From NCBI GenBank assembly GCA_004431415.1, contig QPMI01000103.1, forward strand, positions 186,001 to 250,000: a stretch of DNA of 64,000 nt. Direction: 5' to 3'. The DNA comes from Cyanophora paradoxa. Taxonomy: Eukaryota > Glaucocystophyceae > Cyanophorales > Cyanophoraceae. The position numbers were made by a program, and so were the translations under genes. Shown piece after piece: positions 44,945-56,800 of the stretch. The notes under the pieces were generated by a model. The model saw nothing but the letters and a program-made list of their open reading frames with translations, did not search any database and was not told the DNA's origin. Numbering within the stretch: the stretch's first letter is position 1; every line of letters starts with the position of its first letter.

Positions 44945-47900
44945 CGCCCCGAAGGCGAGGTCGATCGATCCCTCGATGAGAAGAAGCCCTCTGTCCGGAG
45001 CGGCTTTCGGATCCTAGCGGCTTGGATTGCGTCTCTGCACGTCGGCGCGCGGGATGGAGGCGCGGTTCGACGCCGATCTGGTGGACGAGGTCCGCGCCCG
45101 ACCCGCGCGTGCGCAGATCTTCGGAACTGCGCGCTGAACCGCGACGTGCGCGCAGATATGTGCCGCGGTTGTAAGTGAGATTACGGATCCAGCGGGCGAC
45201 TGGCGGACCGCAATCGAACATGGCAATCTCTCCGTCGATTACCGGTGCCGCAGGACTACACCTAGTGCATCCCGCCTTTTGATGAAAGCTCACGGAAATT
45301 CTGCAGGGCTCCGGACGCCCCGCCGCTGCAGGTCAGTGACCCGGATCCGGGGATCGGGGGTGATCATGATCATGGCGTGGCTGCGCACGCGCTGGCGGGA
45401 GCCTGGCGCCGTCGCGCGGCCCTTCGCTGCCTGGGCCCGCGACCGCGACATAGCCACAAGCCTAGGGACGGGCCCAAAGTTCCGACGCGGATACCAACGC
45501 GGGGGAGAGCGGGGTGCTGAAACACAGTGGGAGGGGCGCGGGCGCCAGCCGCTGAGTCGGCGGCAGCAGCGCGCTCGGATCGAATGCGAGCGCCGACGCG
45601 GGTGCGCCGCGCAGGGGATGTACGTGCTGCGCACGGTGTCGGACTACCCCGGCGTCCACGCCGGCTTCGTCAGCCGCCGCATCCTCGCCCGCAGCCGCGC
45701 CAAGGTCCGCATCCTCGTCGTCCGCTCCCCTGCCCCCGCGCTCGTTCGCGAGCCGCGCGGTGCCGCCCCGCTGACCCCGCCGCCCCCCCTCCCCCCCTCC
45801 CTCCTCCCTGGCAGGAGTTCAACGAGGTGAGGGGGCAGAGGGGCGGGGGGGGGCGGGGCAGAGGCGGGGGCCTGAGTGGAGGGGGCGGCGGGGGCAGTTC
45901 GTGTCGCGGGAGAGGCTCGTGGAGGAGATCGCGTCGGGCGGGCTCGACCCCAGCGGCCTCGGCTTCACCGGCGTGTGCGCCCCGCCCCGCCCCGACCCCC
46001 GCGCCCCCCGCCCCCGCGCCGGCGCCCCATCCCACCGCCCCCGCCCACGTCGAACCCCGCGCCGCCGGGGCACGCGCAGGTACAAGAACGACGACGCGTA
46101 CTTCGGTGCGTGCCGCTCGCCCCGCGCCGCGCCGCCGGCCTCACGGAGGCGGCCAGGCTGGACGCTCCAGTCCTACATGCTCTACACGAACCGCCGGTGC
46201 GCGCGCGCCTCGCCCGCCCGCGCCGGCGCGGGGCGGAGCCGGCGGCTGAGCGGGCGGCTGAGCCGGGGCGGGCGGGCAGGCTGCCGGACGGCTCAGCGAT
46301 CGCGCTGAAGCTCCCCGTCGCCCTCGTGGACGGCGCCTGGTCCGCCGGCCCCGCCCGCCCCGCCGGCACCCGCGCCCCCGCGGCCGCCCACCGCGCCCGG
46401 GCGCCGAGCAGGTCGCTGGCGGGGTACAAGAGGAAGCTGAAGCCGCTGACGGCGTGGCACGTGGTGGGGACGCCCGGCGGCTGCCGCCTCACATTCTTCC
46501 TCTTCACCGCCGCCTACCTCTGGAACTTCCTCCCCCAGTACATGAATCTGCAGGCGCCCCGCCCCGGCCCCCTGAAACACGTACCCCCCCCGCGCTCAGC
46601 CGCGCGCCAGATCCAATCGCGGATTCTGGCGAAGTACACGCTGCGGATCACGAAGACTGTGTACGCCGAGTTCGCGGAGGAGACCGCTCCCTCCTCCCAC
46701 GCCCCCGAGTCCCGCCCGCTCCCCTTCGCCTCCGGCTCCGCCTCCTTCGCCCTCCGCAGGGGCGGCCCCGCCGCCCCGCCGCCCCTGGGCCTGGCCCTGG
46801 ACGAGGAGTCGCCGTACCCCCTCGCGCGCTCCCTGCCCTTCATCGTGCACTCGTACCGGCTGCCCGGGGCGGCGCGCGGGCCGCCCGGGGGGGCGGAGGC
46901 GGAGGAGGGCGGGGACGGGCCGGCGGGGCGGCCCGGCGGGGCGCCCGACGTACCCATCCACGATCTCTTCTTCGACCTCCTCGGCATCGACGTCCGCGCC
47001 CCTCGCCGCCCCACCGCCCCGCCCGCCCCCTCGCCCACGCCCCGCCCCGCGCAGAAGCGCCAGCAGACGCAGGCCCAGCCGCCGGGCGCCGCGCCCGCCG
47101 TTCCCCAGCAGGTGCCAGCTCCCGCCGGTGGCACGCGAGCCGCGCGGGCCGGGCCGGGCCGAGCCGCGCCGCAGGAGACGCAGGTCTCGCGGCTCGCGGT
47201 GGGCGAAATCCTCCAGCCCGCCCTCCTCTCCCGCGTGCGCCTGTACCCCCCGCCCCGCCCCCCGCTTCCCACCCCCCGGGGCCCGACCGCCGGGCAGGTG
47301 GGGGAGGCGATGCGGGCCTCGCTCGACCTCTCCCTCCAGCTCGAGTCCATGTCCCTCTCGGACGCATACCCCCCCAGCCCCCAGCCGGCCCCCGCCTGCC
47401 CCCGGCCCCGGGAGCCCGATCCGGTCGCAGCACCGGAGCCGGCCCCTGCCGCGTTGCCAGCTGCCCAGCCGCGGGGGCCAGCCATCGCTCACCCAGCCCC
47501 TCTCTCCTCGAACGTCGACGCCGTACCCGCCGCCGCCCGCTTCGGCACCCCCGACGCCGTCCCGGCCCCCGTGCCTTCCCCGATCAGCGTCGCCCGCGCG
47601 CCCGTGGTGCCGAGGGGCACCCTCACGAGGGAGGCGCCGCCTCCGCCGTACGCGGCGCCGGGCCCGGGGGAGCGGGTGCCTGTGCCCCTCAACCGGCGCC
47701 GGCGGAACGCGCCGTCGGCCTGCGAGCCCGGCAGTTCGGGCTCCTCCGGAGGAGAGGAGCGGGAGCGGGGCCCCAGCTTCGCCGACGTGCGCTCTGCCCC
47801 CCCCCCCGCCCCGCCCCGCCCCGCCCCGCGCTGACACCGCGCAGGGCGGCGGGGCCCCCGAGGAGCGCCGGAAGAGGCCGCACGTGCCCGGCGCGGGGGA

Positions 47901-48230
47901 GCTGCTTAGGGGCGTGGAGCGGCAGCCTGCGCAGGCGTAGACGGCGCAGCGCAGGCCCGAGGCCCGCCGGCCGTTTCGCCTGCCGACCCTGCCGGCATTC
48001 TCCAAACGCCCTCTATAGATGTATTTCTAGATCTACCGACGGTCTCGTATCGCATTATATACGTATTATTGGAAATTTCAGCTTGGCCCTTCGCGCAGGC
48101 GCGGCCTCTCTTCCCCTTTTTCTCCTTTTGCTTTTATCACTACTAGGTTAAGAAGGAACATAGATGTTGGGCCGGCGGTCCTACGCTACCTTCTGTAGAC
48201 TAGCTTTATCTGGCTATAGCTAAATTTATT
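44945..48230. repeat. Segmental duplication, copy 1
   Basis: Nearly the whole interval is repeated at about 50730-53945 in the same orientation. It covers the GATGAGAAGAAGCCCTCTGT block near 44976, the whole paralogue 1 gene and its AT-rich 3' flank ending ATCTGGCTATAGCTAAATTT. Copies differ by substitutions and small indels, including in introns. Beyond 48230 the match is broken by an insertion and resumes at 49495. Confidence 0.9.
45050..47940 (+). CDS. Unrecognised paralogous protein, copy 1
   Basis: Recognisable exons encode MYVLRTVSDYPGVHAGFVSR (45.62 kb), QFVSRERLVEEIASGGLDPS (45.9 kb), YKNDDAYFG and WTLQSYMLYTNRR (46.1-46.2 kb), LPDGSAIALKLPVALVDGAW (46.3 kb), LAGYKRKLKPLTAWHVVGTP (46.43 kb), ILAKYTLRITKTVYAEFAEE (46.65 kb), PIHDLFFDLLGID (46.96 kb), GEAMRASLDLSLQLESMSLS (47.3 kb) and a C-terminal KRPHVPGAGELLRGV, stop at 47938-47940. 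The C-terminal half is disordered and proline-rich. Domains are not recognised. Upstream, an exon homologous to DWRTAIEHG in copy 2 is present, but a 4-bp insertion (about 45148-45151) shifts its frame, so copy 1 may be a pseudogene or start later. Confidence 0.6.
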
Positions 48231-49494
48231 GGGGAAGGGAAAAACACTTCCCCTGTCCCTCTCCTTTGGGCCCAACCCTACCCCAAATCCCGTTTTCCCG
48301 ACCTCCTCAAAACCCGGGCCGCGCGGTATATCCTGAAAGCAAATCCCAAGGGGACCCCGAAACCATGTCGCCCGGTCCCGTTCGACCAAAGGGCGACCCA
48401 GGAACGGGCACCAACATCCGGGACAAAAACGGGTCCAGCGACGCACAGGGAGCAGATATACGGGCCAGACCAGTTCGAGGTCAATGCTTGCATTATGCCC
48501 GACATTCCGTACTGCAAGAGCGAGGCCGGGCGCGAGCGCGGTCGCATAGGAAGACGCCGCACGCGCTAGCCAATCACATTGGAGAGTGCGAAAGACCCTG
48601 CAAAAGTCTTTTGGCGTACCCTTGTACGTACCTGGTATGAGCGTCTGGCCATGGCGTACCCGCCGGCACGGCGCGCCATCGCTTCTCTTCATCGATATAG
48701 ATCAGCTCGCCGAGTCGTCTCGGCTCGACACGATCACGCCTCTCGAGATCACGCGCACGCCCCAGCCGCTCCAACCGCGCGCACCCCGACGCATGCGCAC
48801 TAGCTTGCGCCCACGGCCGGTCGTGCCAGTCGCAACAGGCCGCGGCCGCATGCGCAGCCGCTGAGCTGGCCCGCTGCGCGAGTGCCCTTACGGACCCCCC
48901 GGCCGCTTTCGAATTTTGAGCGGAGCGTGAGCTCCAGCAGCGTCCCTGCGTTCGCGCCCAGGTTTGCCCGCGCATGCAGATCGCGGAGGCCAGCCTCCGC
49001 GCGCGCCTCCCCGCGCGCCGCACACCCGGCCGCGGCCGTGCACCCGCCGTACGTATACGTATACGCGCGCGTACCCGCGGCCGTCGCGCCTCACGCGCGC
49101 GCGACGTCGACGTCGACGGCCGCGGGGCAAGCGCAAGCGCAGGACCGGAGCACACAAGGTTCGATTTGCGAGCCATCCCCCCGGGCCCGCCCCCGTGGCC
49201 CGCGCCCTACCTCTAGATCTGGCGCGGCCTAGCTATAGCCTCGATCGAGCTCGAGCTCGCCTAGGCCTAAAAGACAGCTCGCCTGGCATGGCCAGCCGCT
49301 GAGCCTCGGCCGCGGATCGGAGCCGGCTCGCCCGCGGCCGGCCCGGCGGCCACCGCCTTCTGAAGCTTGCAATTGGGTTCTGCCAGGCTGCATTTCAAGT
49401 TTCTTCTGCATTTCCGAAGCTCTCTGAAGGATTCGCCGAGTTTAAATTCCCTTCCCCGGACCCAACTGACGCGCACGGCAAGTCAGTGGCCCTT
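48231..49494. mobile_element. 1.26-kb insertion in duplication copy 1
   Basis: Copy 2 runs uninterrupted from AGCTGAATTTATTAAGTTAC at 53930-53951. In copy 1 the same site is split: TTATT ends at 48230 and TTATT resumes at 49495-49499, with 1264 bp between. The duplicated TTATT looks like a 5-bp target duplication. The insert begins GGGGAAGGGAA, and the complement of this word lies 37 bp before its right end. No transposase or Gag/Pol motif is visible. It may be a non-autonomous element; deletion from copy 2 is less likely given the TTATT repeat. Confidence 0.6.
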
Positions 49495-49745
49495 TTATTA
49501 AGTTACGAAGTTAATTAGAGATCTAGATCTAGATGTCTAGAACACCGGGTTCAAGCTTGGTCCACGCGGGAACTCCCGTTGACGTTCATCCGCCGATTTG
49601 CGATTCAAGGCTCATGATCATGATCACTTGCGAGCCTCGCAATCGGAGTTGCAGCAGCACACATCTCATGATCAGCCTATTCATTTTCTAGCCACCATAC
49701 CAGTTGCATCTCAGGATACGTGTTACAGAGCACTACTAGTACTGT
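49495..49745. repeat. Continuation of segmental duplication, copy 1
   Basis: Matches 53941-54165, starting TTATTAAGTTACGAAGTTAA and including GTCTAGAACACCGGGTTCAA. It shows that the duplication originally extended past the gene's 3' flank. Confidence 0.8.
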
Positions 49746-50471
49746 CACAGTGTATCGATATCGGTCATATATGCATAGCGCATGCGCATGCGCATGCATA
49801 TGGCCATGGCACGCCGATGTCGATGTGGCTGGTTGACAACGTTAACGGGTCGTCGATCGCGAGGCATACGTATATACGTATACGTATACGTATACGTATA
49901 TTCTAGTATACGTACTGGCGGCCGGCGCGCGCGCGGGGGGGGCCGGGGGCCGGCCGGCGCCGGGCGATCGATCGCGAGTTACGTATATACGTATACGTGC
50001 GCATGCGCATGCGCACATGCCGCAGCTGCAGTGCGGCGGGCCGGGCGTACGCGCGCGTGCGCGTGCGTCACGCATGCGCAGTCGGCGGGCGGCCGCTGAT
50101 CATGATCATGAACCGGACGCGACTACGCACCGCATTCCATCGCACGGTCTTCGCGTATGTGCGCATATGCATGCAATGATCATGATCGATATCAGAACGT
50201 CGACCAGCAGCGTACGCGTGACCAGCGCGCGCGCGCGCGCTAGCTGCAGCACGGCGCCGGCAGATCTAGAGAGCGGGAAGCTTAAGGGACGGGACGCGAC
50301 GGGTTTATAATTACGTGAGCGTGTACGTACGTATATATACGCATACGCATGCGCACAGATTGCCGCAATTGCAAGTGCACGCTGCTTAAGCTTGACCGAA
50401 AGTAAAATTAATATTAATCTCCCGGGAGTAGATCCGACGATTCCGATGACAGTATCGGCGTGTATAGTGTT
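49746..50471. repeat. Palindrome-rich AT/GC alternating stretch
   Basis: Dense self-complementary words: runs of CGTATA/TATACG (49862-49915 and 49980-50000), GCATGCGCATGCGCATGC, TGATCATGATCA and CGCGCGCGCGCG. Not coding. It could form cruciforms or Z-DNA-prone tracts. Confidence 0.7.
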
Positions 50472-50544
50472 GCCACTCCGATATATCCTCTACCCCAAGA
50501 TATACGGACGGATATATCCTGGGTAGAGGATATATCGGAGTGGC
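50472..50544. repeat. Perfect 24-bp hairpin
   Basis: The arms 50472-50495 (GCCACTCCGATATATCCTCT and four more bases) and 50521-50544 are exact reverse complements with a 25-base loop that itself repeats GGATATATCC words. It lies just upstream of duplication copy 2. Confidence 0.85.
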
Positions 50545-50729
50545 TACAATCGCCTGCTTCTGATGGCCCCTGGGTATTTGTATATGGCGCTGCTTCTACA
50601 CAGCGCGCTGCGTATGCGGATGCGCATATACATACACATGGTCGATATCTGATCCGATCGATCGATATCTGTGCATGCAAGCTGTAGCTAGACACAGCTG
50701 CAGGCCTTCACAGCTGCTGCCTTCACAGC

Positions 50730-53700
50730 TGCTGCGACGATCCCTCGATGAGAAGAAGCCCTCTGTTCGGAGGGGCTTTCGAATCCTAGCGGCTTGGATT
50801 GCGTCTCTGCACGTCGGCGCGCGGGATGAAGGCGCGGTACGAAGCCGATCTGGTGGACGAGGTCCGCGCCCGACCCGCGCGTGCGCAGAACTTCGGAACC
50901 GCGCTCTCAGCCGCGACGTGCAGATATGCGCTGCGATTGTAAGTGAGATTACGGATCCAGCGGGCGACTGGCGGACCGCAATCGAACATGGCAATCTCTC
51001 CGTCGATTACAGGTGCCGCACTTGTGCTTCTCGCCTTGTGTGGATGAAGTGCTCATGGAAATTCGATTGCGCATCAGGGCCCCGGACGCGCCTCCGCTGC
51101 AGGTCAGTGACCGGGATCCGGGGATCCGGGGATCATGACGTGGCGTGGCTGCACACGGGCTGGCGATTAACGTGGCTGAACATGGGCCTGCGCCGTCGCG
51201 CTGCCTTGGACCGGGAGTTCGGGGCATAGGCCTTGTATTGTAATTGCAACGCCGTGACGCGGGGGAGAGCGGGGCGCCCGCCGGCCGGCGGAACTCGCGC
51301 GGTCGGGTCGGACGCGCGACGACCCACCGACACGCGTGCGCCGCGCAGGGGATGTTCCTGCTGCGCACGGTGTCGGACTACCCCGGCGTCCACGCCGGCT
51401 TCGTCAGCCGCCGCATCCTCGCCCGCAGCCGCGCCAAGGTCCGCATCCTCGTCGTCCGCTCCCCTGCCCCCGCGCTCGTTCGCGAGCCGCGCGGTGCCGC
51501 CCCGCTGACCCCCCCGCCCCCCCTCCCCCCCTCCCCCCTCCCTGGCAGGAGTTCAACGAGGTGAGGGGGCAGAGGGGCGGGGGCGGGGGCGGGGCGGGGG
51601 CGGGGGCCTGACTGGAGGGGGCGGCGGGGGCAGTTCGTGTCGCGGGAGAGGCTCGTGGAGGAGATCGCGTCGAGCGGGCTCGACCCCAGCGGCCTCGGCT
51701 TCACCGGCGTGTGCGCCCCGCCCCGCCACGCCCCCCGCCTCCGCGCCCCGCGCCCCGCGCCCCAGCGCCCCAGCGCCCGCCGACCCCGCGGCGCACGCGC
51801 AGGTACAAGAACGACGACGCGTACTTCGGTGCGTGCCGCTCGCCCCGCGCCGCGCCGCCGGCCTCACGGAGGCGGCCAGGCTGGACGCTCCAGTCCTACA
51901 TGCTCTACACGAACCGCCGGTGCGCGCGCGCCTCGCCCGCCCCGCGCCGGCGCGGGGCGGAGCCGGCGGCTGAGCGGGCGGCTGAGCCGGGCGGGCGGGC
52001 AGGCTGCCGGACGGCTCAGCGATCGCCATGAAGGTCCCCGTCGCCCTCGTGGACGGCGCCTGGTCCGCCCGCCCGCCGGCCCCGCTCGCGCCCCGCCCCC
52101 GCCCCCGCCCACGGCGCCCGGCGCGGCGGCCAGGTCGCTGGCGGGGTACAAGAGGAAGCTGAAGCCGCTGACGGCGTGGCACGTGGCGGGGACGCCCGGC
52201 GGTTGCCGCCTCACATTCCTCGCTTTCAACGCCGCCCTCCCCTGGAACTTCCTCCCCATTACATGAACCTGCAGGTACCCCGCCCCCTGAAACACGTTTA
52301 CCCCCCCCCCCCCCCCCCCCCGCTCAGCCGTGCCCCCAGATCACATCGCGGATCGTGGCGAAGTACACGCTGCGGATCACGAAGACTGTGTACGCCGAGT
52401 TCGCTGAGGAGACCGCGCCCTCCACCCACGCCCCCGAGTCCCGCCCGCTCCCCTTCGCCTCCGGCTCCGCCTCCTTCGCCCTCCGCAGGGGCGGCCCCGC
52501 CGCCCCGCCGCCCCTGGGCCTGGCCCTGGACGAGGAGTCGCCGTACCCCCTCGCGCGCTCCCTGCCCTTCATCGTGCACTCGTACCGGCTGCCCGGGGCG
52601 GCGCGCGGGCCGCCCGGGGGGGCGGAGGCGGAGGAGGGCGGGGACGGGCCGGCGGGGCGGCCCGGGGCCATCCACGACCTCTTCTTTGACATGCTCGGCA
52701 TCGACGTCCGCCCCTCCTTCCCGCCCCCCCACCTCTCCCCCGCCGCCCCACCGCCACCCCATTGCCCATGCCCCGCCGCTCACGCCCCGCCTCGCCCCGC
52801 GCAGAAGCGCCAGCAGACGCAAGCCCAGCCGCCGGGCGCCGCGCCGCCCGTCCCCGTCCGGGAGCAGGTGCCCACGCCGTTGGCACGCGAGCCGCGCGGG
52901 CCGGGCCGGGCCGAGCCGCGCCGCAGGAGACGCAGGTCTCGCGGCTCGCGGTGGGCGAAATCCTCCAGCCCGCCCTCCTCTCCCGCGTGCGCCTGTACCC
53001 CCCGCCCCGCCCCCCCCCCCCCACCCCCCGGGCCCGACCGCCAGGCAGGTGGGGGAGGCGATGCGGGCCTCGCTCGACCTCTCCCTCCAGCTCGAGTCCA
53101 TGTCCCTCTCGGGCCCGTACCCCCCCAGCCCCCAGCCGGCCCCCGCCTGCCCCCGGCCCCGGGAGCCCGATCTGACCGCCGCCCCGGAGCCGGCCCCTGC
53201 CGCGTTGCCGGCCGCCCAGCCGCGGGCGCCAGCCATCGACGCCGTACCCTCCGCCGCCCGCTTCGGCACCCCCGACGCCGTCCCGCCCCCCGTGCCTTCC
53301 CCGATCAGCGTTGCTCGCGCGCCCGTGGTGCCGAGGGGCACCCTCACGAGGGAGGCGCCGCCTCCGCCGTACGCGGCGCCCGGCCTGGGGGAGCGGGTGC
53401 CCGTACCTCTGAACCCGCGCCGGCGGAAGGCGCCGTCGGCCTGCGAGCACGACAGCCCGGGCCCCACCGAAGGGGAGGAGCGGGAGCGGGGCCCCAGCTT
53501 CGCCGACGTGCGCCCCGCGCTCTGCTCCCCCCGCCCCGCCCCGCCCCGCCCCGCCCCGCGCTGACACCGCGCAGGGCGGCTCGGCCCAGCAGCCGCAGGA
53601 ACGCTGGAAGAGGCCGCACGTGCCCGGCGCGGGGGAGCTGCTTAGGGGCGCAGACCGCCAGCCTGCGCAGGCGTAGACGGCGCAGCGCAGGCCCGAGGCC

Positions 53701-53945
53701 CGCCCGGTTTGCCTCCGGCGTTCTCCGGAGCCTTCTGAATTTCTATGGACGCTCTCGTATCGCATTATATACGTATATATAATTGGAAACTTCAGCTTGG
53801 CCCTTCGCGCAGTCGCGGCCTCTCTTCCCCTTTCTCTCCTTTTTCCTTTACTACTACTAGGTTAGAAGTTACATAGATGTTGGGCCGGCGGTCCTAGGCT
53901 ACCACCTGCAGGCCAACTTTATCTGGCTATAGCTGAATTTATTAA
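50730..53945. repeat. Segmental duplication, copy 2
   Basis: Direct repeat of 44945-48230, including the paralogue gene and its 3' flank. It is followed without a break by the segment matching 49495-49745. It carries a C homopolymer of about 20 in an intron (52302-52321) where copy 1 has a shorter tract. Confidence 0.9.
50815..53676 (+). CDS. Unrecognised paralogous protein, copy 2
   Basis: Same exon order as copy 1, apparently intact. An upstream segment with IVSEITDPAGDWRTAIEHG (50.94-51.0 kb) aligns with EALDARQEWRTALEDG of paralogue 3. Then come MFLLRTVSDYPGVHAGFVSR (51.35 kb), LVEEIASSGLDPSGLGFTGV (51.65 kb), DDAYFG/WTLQSYMLYTNRR, VPVALVDGAWS (52.04 kb), LAGYKRKLKPLTAWHVAGTP (52.14 kb), VAKYTLRITKTVYAEFAEE (52.36 kb), IHDLFFDMLGID (52.67 kb), GEAMRASLDLSLQLESMSLS (53.06 kb) and KRPHVPGAGELLRGADRQPA, stop at 53674-53676. 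The first half looks globular, the second half disordered. Function unknown; no membrane segment. Confidence 0.65.
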
Positions 53946-54297
53946 GTTACGAAGTTAATTAGAGATCTAGATCTAGATGTCTAGAACACCGGGTTCAAGC
54001 TTTGTCCACGCGGGAACTCCCCTTGACGTTCATCGATATCCGCCGAGTACTAGTCGCGCTCCAAGGCTCACTAGTACTTGCGAGTTGCAGCAGCACACAT
54101 CTCAGCCTATTCATTTTAAAGCCACCATATCAGTTACATCTCAGGATACATGTTACAGAGCACTACTGTCTCGGTCATTGAAACTGCGCACAGCGCATGC
54201 GACTACGTACTGTATGAAGTACGGAAACTGTACTAGGGTATAGCGAAGAGCCAGCAAAGGCAACAGCTAGGAGGAATCTGTGATCGTGACTACGCGA
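53946..54297. other. 3' flank of duplication copy 2
   Basis: Contains the segment matching 49495-49745 up to about 54165, then unique sequence up to the end of the convergent third paralogue. No gene. Confidence 0.5.
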
Positions 54298-56800
54298 CTA
54301 GAGATAAATAACGCGAACGGGGCGCGGGGGAGCTCGGGCAGCAAGAGCCGAGCGCCAGCCGCCGCCCTCGTACGCGGGGCCGTGGAAGTGAGCGGTCATG
54401 ATCAGCCGGGGGGGCCCTGCGGGGGCGACCCGCCGGGGTTGGAGGAGGGGGAGGCGGCGCCCGGGGAGGCCAGCCGCGGGCTGCCCCCGGGCGAGCCCGC
54501 GAAGAACTGGCGCGGCAGGTTCAGGTACCCCCCCGCCGCCGCGGGGGGCGGACTGGAGGGCCCGGGGAGCGCCACCTCGAGGGTCGGCTCTGTGCGCCGC
54601 CGCCGGTCCGGCCGCCCGCCCCCGCCCCGCCCCCGGGCCCCGCCCCGCCCACCGCCGGGGAGGAGGAGGGCCGCGAGGGGCGCCGGGGCCCCCGGGCCCG
54701 AGTCGTCCCCTTCGGGCGGGGCGGGGCGGCGGCGCGGGTTGGCGGGGGGCGGGCGGAGGGGGCGGAGGGGGGGCGAGGCGGCGGGGCGCGGGCTCCCGGA
54801 CCCCGAGAGGGACATGGACTCGAGCTGGAGGGAGAGGTCGAGCGAGGCCCGCATCGCCTCCCCCACCTGCCCGGCGGTCGGGCCCCGGGAGGGGGGGGGA
54901 GGGGGGGGTACGGGCGCACGCGGGAGAGGAGGGCGGGCTGGAGGGCGCCCTCGCGGGGGCCCCGCACGCGCTGGTCCTGCCCCCGCCCGTCAGCGGGCGC
55001 CCCGGGGGGATGAGCGGGGTGCGGGGGAGGGGGGTACCCCGAAGGCGAGGACGCGGGAGCCCCAGGCGATGGGCATTAACTCCGAGTCCGGCGCCCCCTC
55101 CGCCGCGCTCGGCCCCGGCGTCCGCCCCGCCTGTCCCCCCCGGCCCCGTCAGGCGCTCCCGGGAGGGGGAGGGGGGGAGGTGGGGGGGGGGGTACCTCGA
55201 GGCCGAGGACGTCGCGGAAGAGCTCGTTGATGGGCAGGTGCACCTCGAGCGGCGGCGGCGGGGACGGCGGCGAGGGCGGCGGGGCCCGCTGCCCCTGCAG
55301 CACCGAGCGGCAGGCTTGGAGCACGAAGGGGTACGGCACGTCGGCCTGGAGGGCCAGGCCCAGGGGCCGGGGCGCGGGGGGGGCCCCACGGCGGAGGGGG
55401 AACGAGGCAGAGCCCGAGGCGAAGGGGAGCGGCCGGGGGGCCGGCTCGGGGTGGGAGGGGTACAGGAAGCGGCGCATGCGGACGTGGACCTTGGTCACGA
55501 TGCGCGCGACGATCTGCTCGTACACTGCGCCCCGCCCCGTCGGGGGGAGAAGAGGGCGGGGGGGAGGGGGAGGGGGGGGGTACGGGAGAGGGGCATGAAG
55601 CGGAAGCGGGGCGCCCCGGCGCGTGGAGCGATGTGAACCTGCGGGGCGCGGGGCGCGGGGTCGGCCGGGGCCCGCCGGTGCCGTCGGGGCGGGGCGGGGC
55701 GGGGCGGGGCGGGCCTGCATCCGTCGGGGACGGGCTCGATGCAGAAGACGCCGAGGGCCTTCAGCTTCCCGCGAAGTCGCGCGTCGTCCTGCGCCCCCCG
55801 CTCGGCGCGGCCGGCGCGGCGGCGCGGGGCGGGGCGGGGCGGGGCGGGCGGACCAGACGCCGTCGACGAGGTCGACGGGGACCTTCACGGAGACCGCCCG
55901 CCCGTCCCGCAGCCTGACCCGCCCCGCCCCGCCGGCCCCACTCAGAGGCGAGGCCCGGGGGGCGGGGCGAGGGGCGCGCCGGCGACTCGCGAAGAGCATG
56001 CGGGAGTCGACGCGCCAGCCGAAGTAGACGGCGCGGTTCTCGTACACCGCCATCGCGCTGCCGGCACACCCCACGCGGCTCTCGCGCGGGGCTCGCCCCG
56101 GGGGGCGGGGCCCGGGGGCAGGGGCGCACCCGAGCAGGTCCGGGTCGTCGGGGTCGGGAGGCCGCAGCTCCCGCAGCAGCGTCTCCGACTGCACGAACCT
56201 GCCGCGCAGTCGGCGCCCGCCCCCGCGCGGGGCCGGGGGGGCGGGCGAGTCCCGCACTCGTTCCAGCTCTGCGCGTGCGCGCGCGGGGTGAGACGGGCCG
56301 GGGGGCGCGGGGCGCGGGGCGCGGCTAGAGAGCACGAATGCAGTTTTCACGATCAGTCTCAGAGAACGGGCGCACGGGGGCGTCGGTGCGGCTGACGAGC
56401 TCGCGGGTGGCGAAGGAGGCGCCGACGCCCGAGCACTCCGAGACGGCGCGGTACAGGCTCAGCGTCGCGCCGGACGGTAGCTCGAGATCCCTGCGTGCCG
56501 GCGCTCGGCGAGGGGCGAGGGGCGAGCCGGCGGGCCGGCGGGCCGGCGGGCCGGCGGGGCGCGCGCGGGCCTGGACTGGACGACGAGGCCGCCTGCGCCG
56601 TCCTCTAGCGCGGTGCGCCACTCCTGGCGCGCGTCCAGCGCCTCCGCGGCGACGCGGAAGACCTGCCGACTCGTCAGCGCGCCTTCCTCGCGCGCCGAGG
56701 CCGCTCGCACCTCCTCCACCCCCTCTGTCGCGCCATGAGCTTCCGCCCCGTGATGATCCGCGGCCGTTTCAGCGCCATCGCTCGGACCCGCGTCTGCCAT
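54298..56800 (-). CDS. Unrecognised paralogous protein, copy 3 (diverged, inverted)
   Basis: ATG at 56800 (MADAGPSDGAETAADHHGAE) leads to LTSRQVFRVAAEALDARQEW (56.66 kb), LSLYRAVSECSGVGASFATR (56.43 kb), FVQSETLLRELRPPDPDDPD (56.18 kb), AVYENRAVYFGWRVDSRMLF (56.04 kb), LRDGRAVSVKVPVDLVDGVW (55.9 kb), DFAGKLKALGVFCIEPVPDG (55.77 kb), VARIVTKVHVRMRRFL (55.5 kb), VHLPINELFRDVLGLE (55.23 kb) and GEAMRASLDLSLQLESMSLS (54.85 kb). The last 20 residues are identical to copies 1 and 2, while the N-terminal half is strongly diverged. It is convergent with copy 2. The conserved helical motif and the DGxAxxxKxPVxLVDGxW block define the family; no known domain recognised. Confidence 0.65.

Noticed and set aside
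48186-48692. 168-codon minus-strand ORF
   Set aside because: It straddles the border of the 1.26-kb insertion and has no recognisable domain; it is most likely fortuitous.
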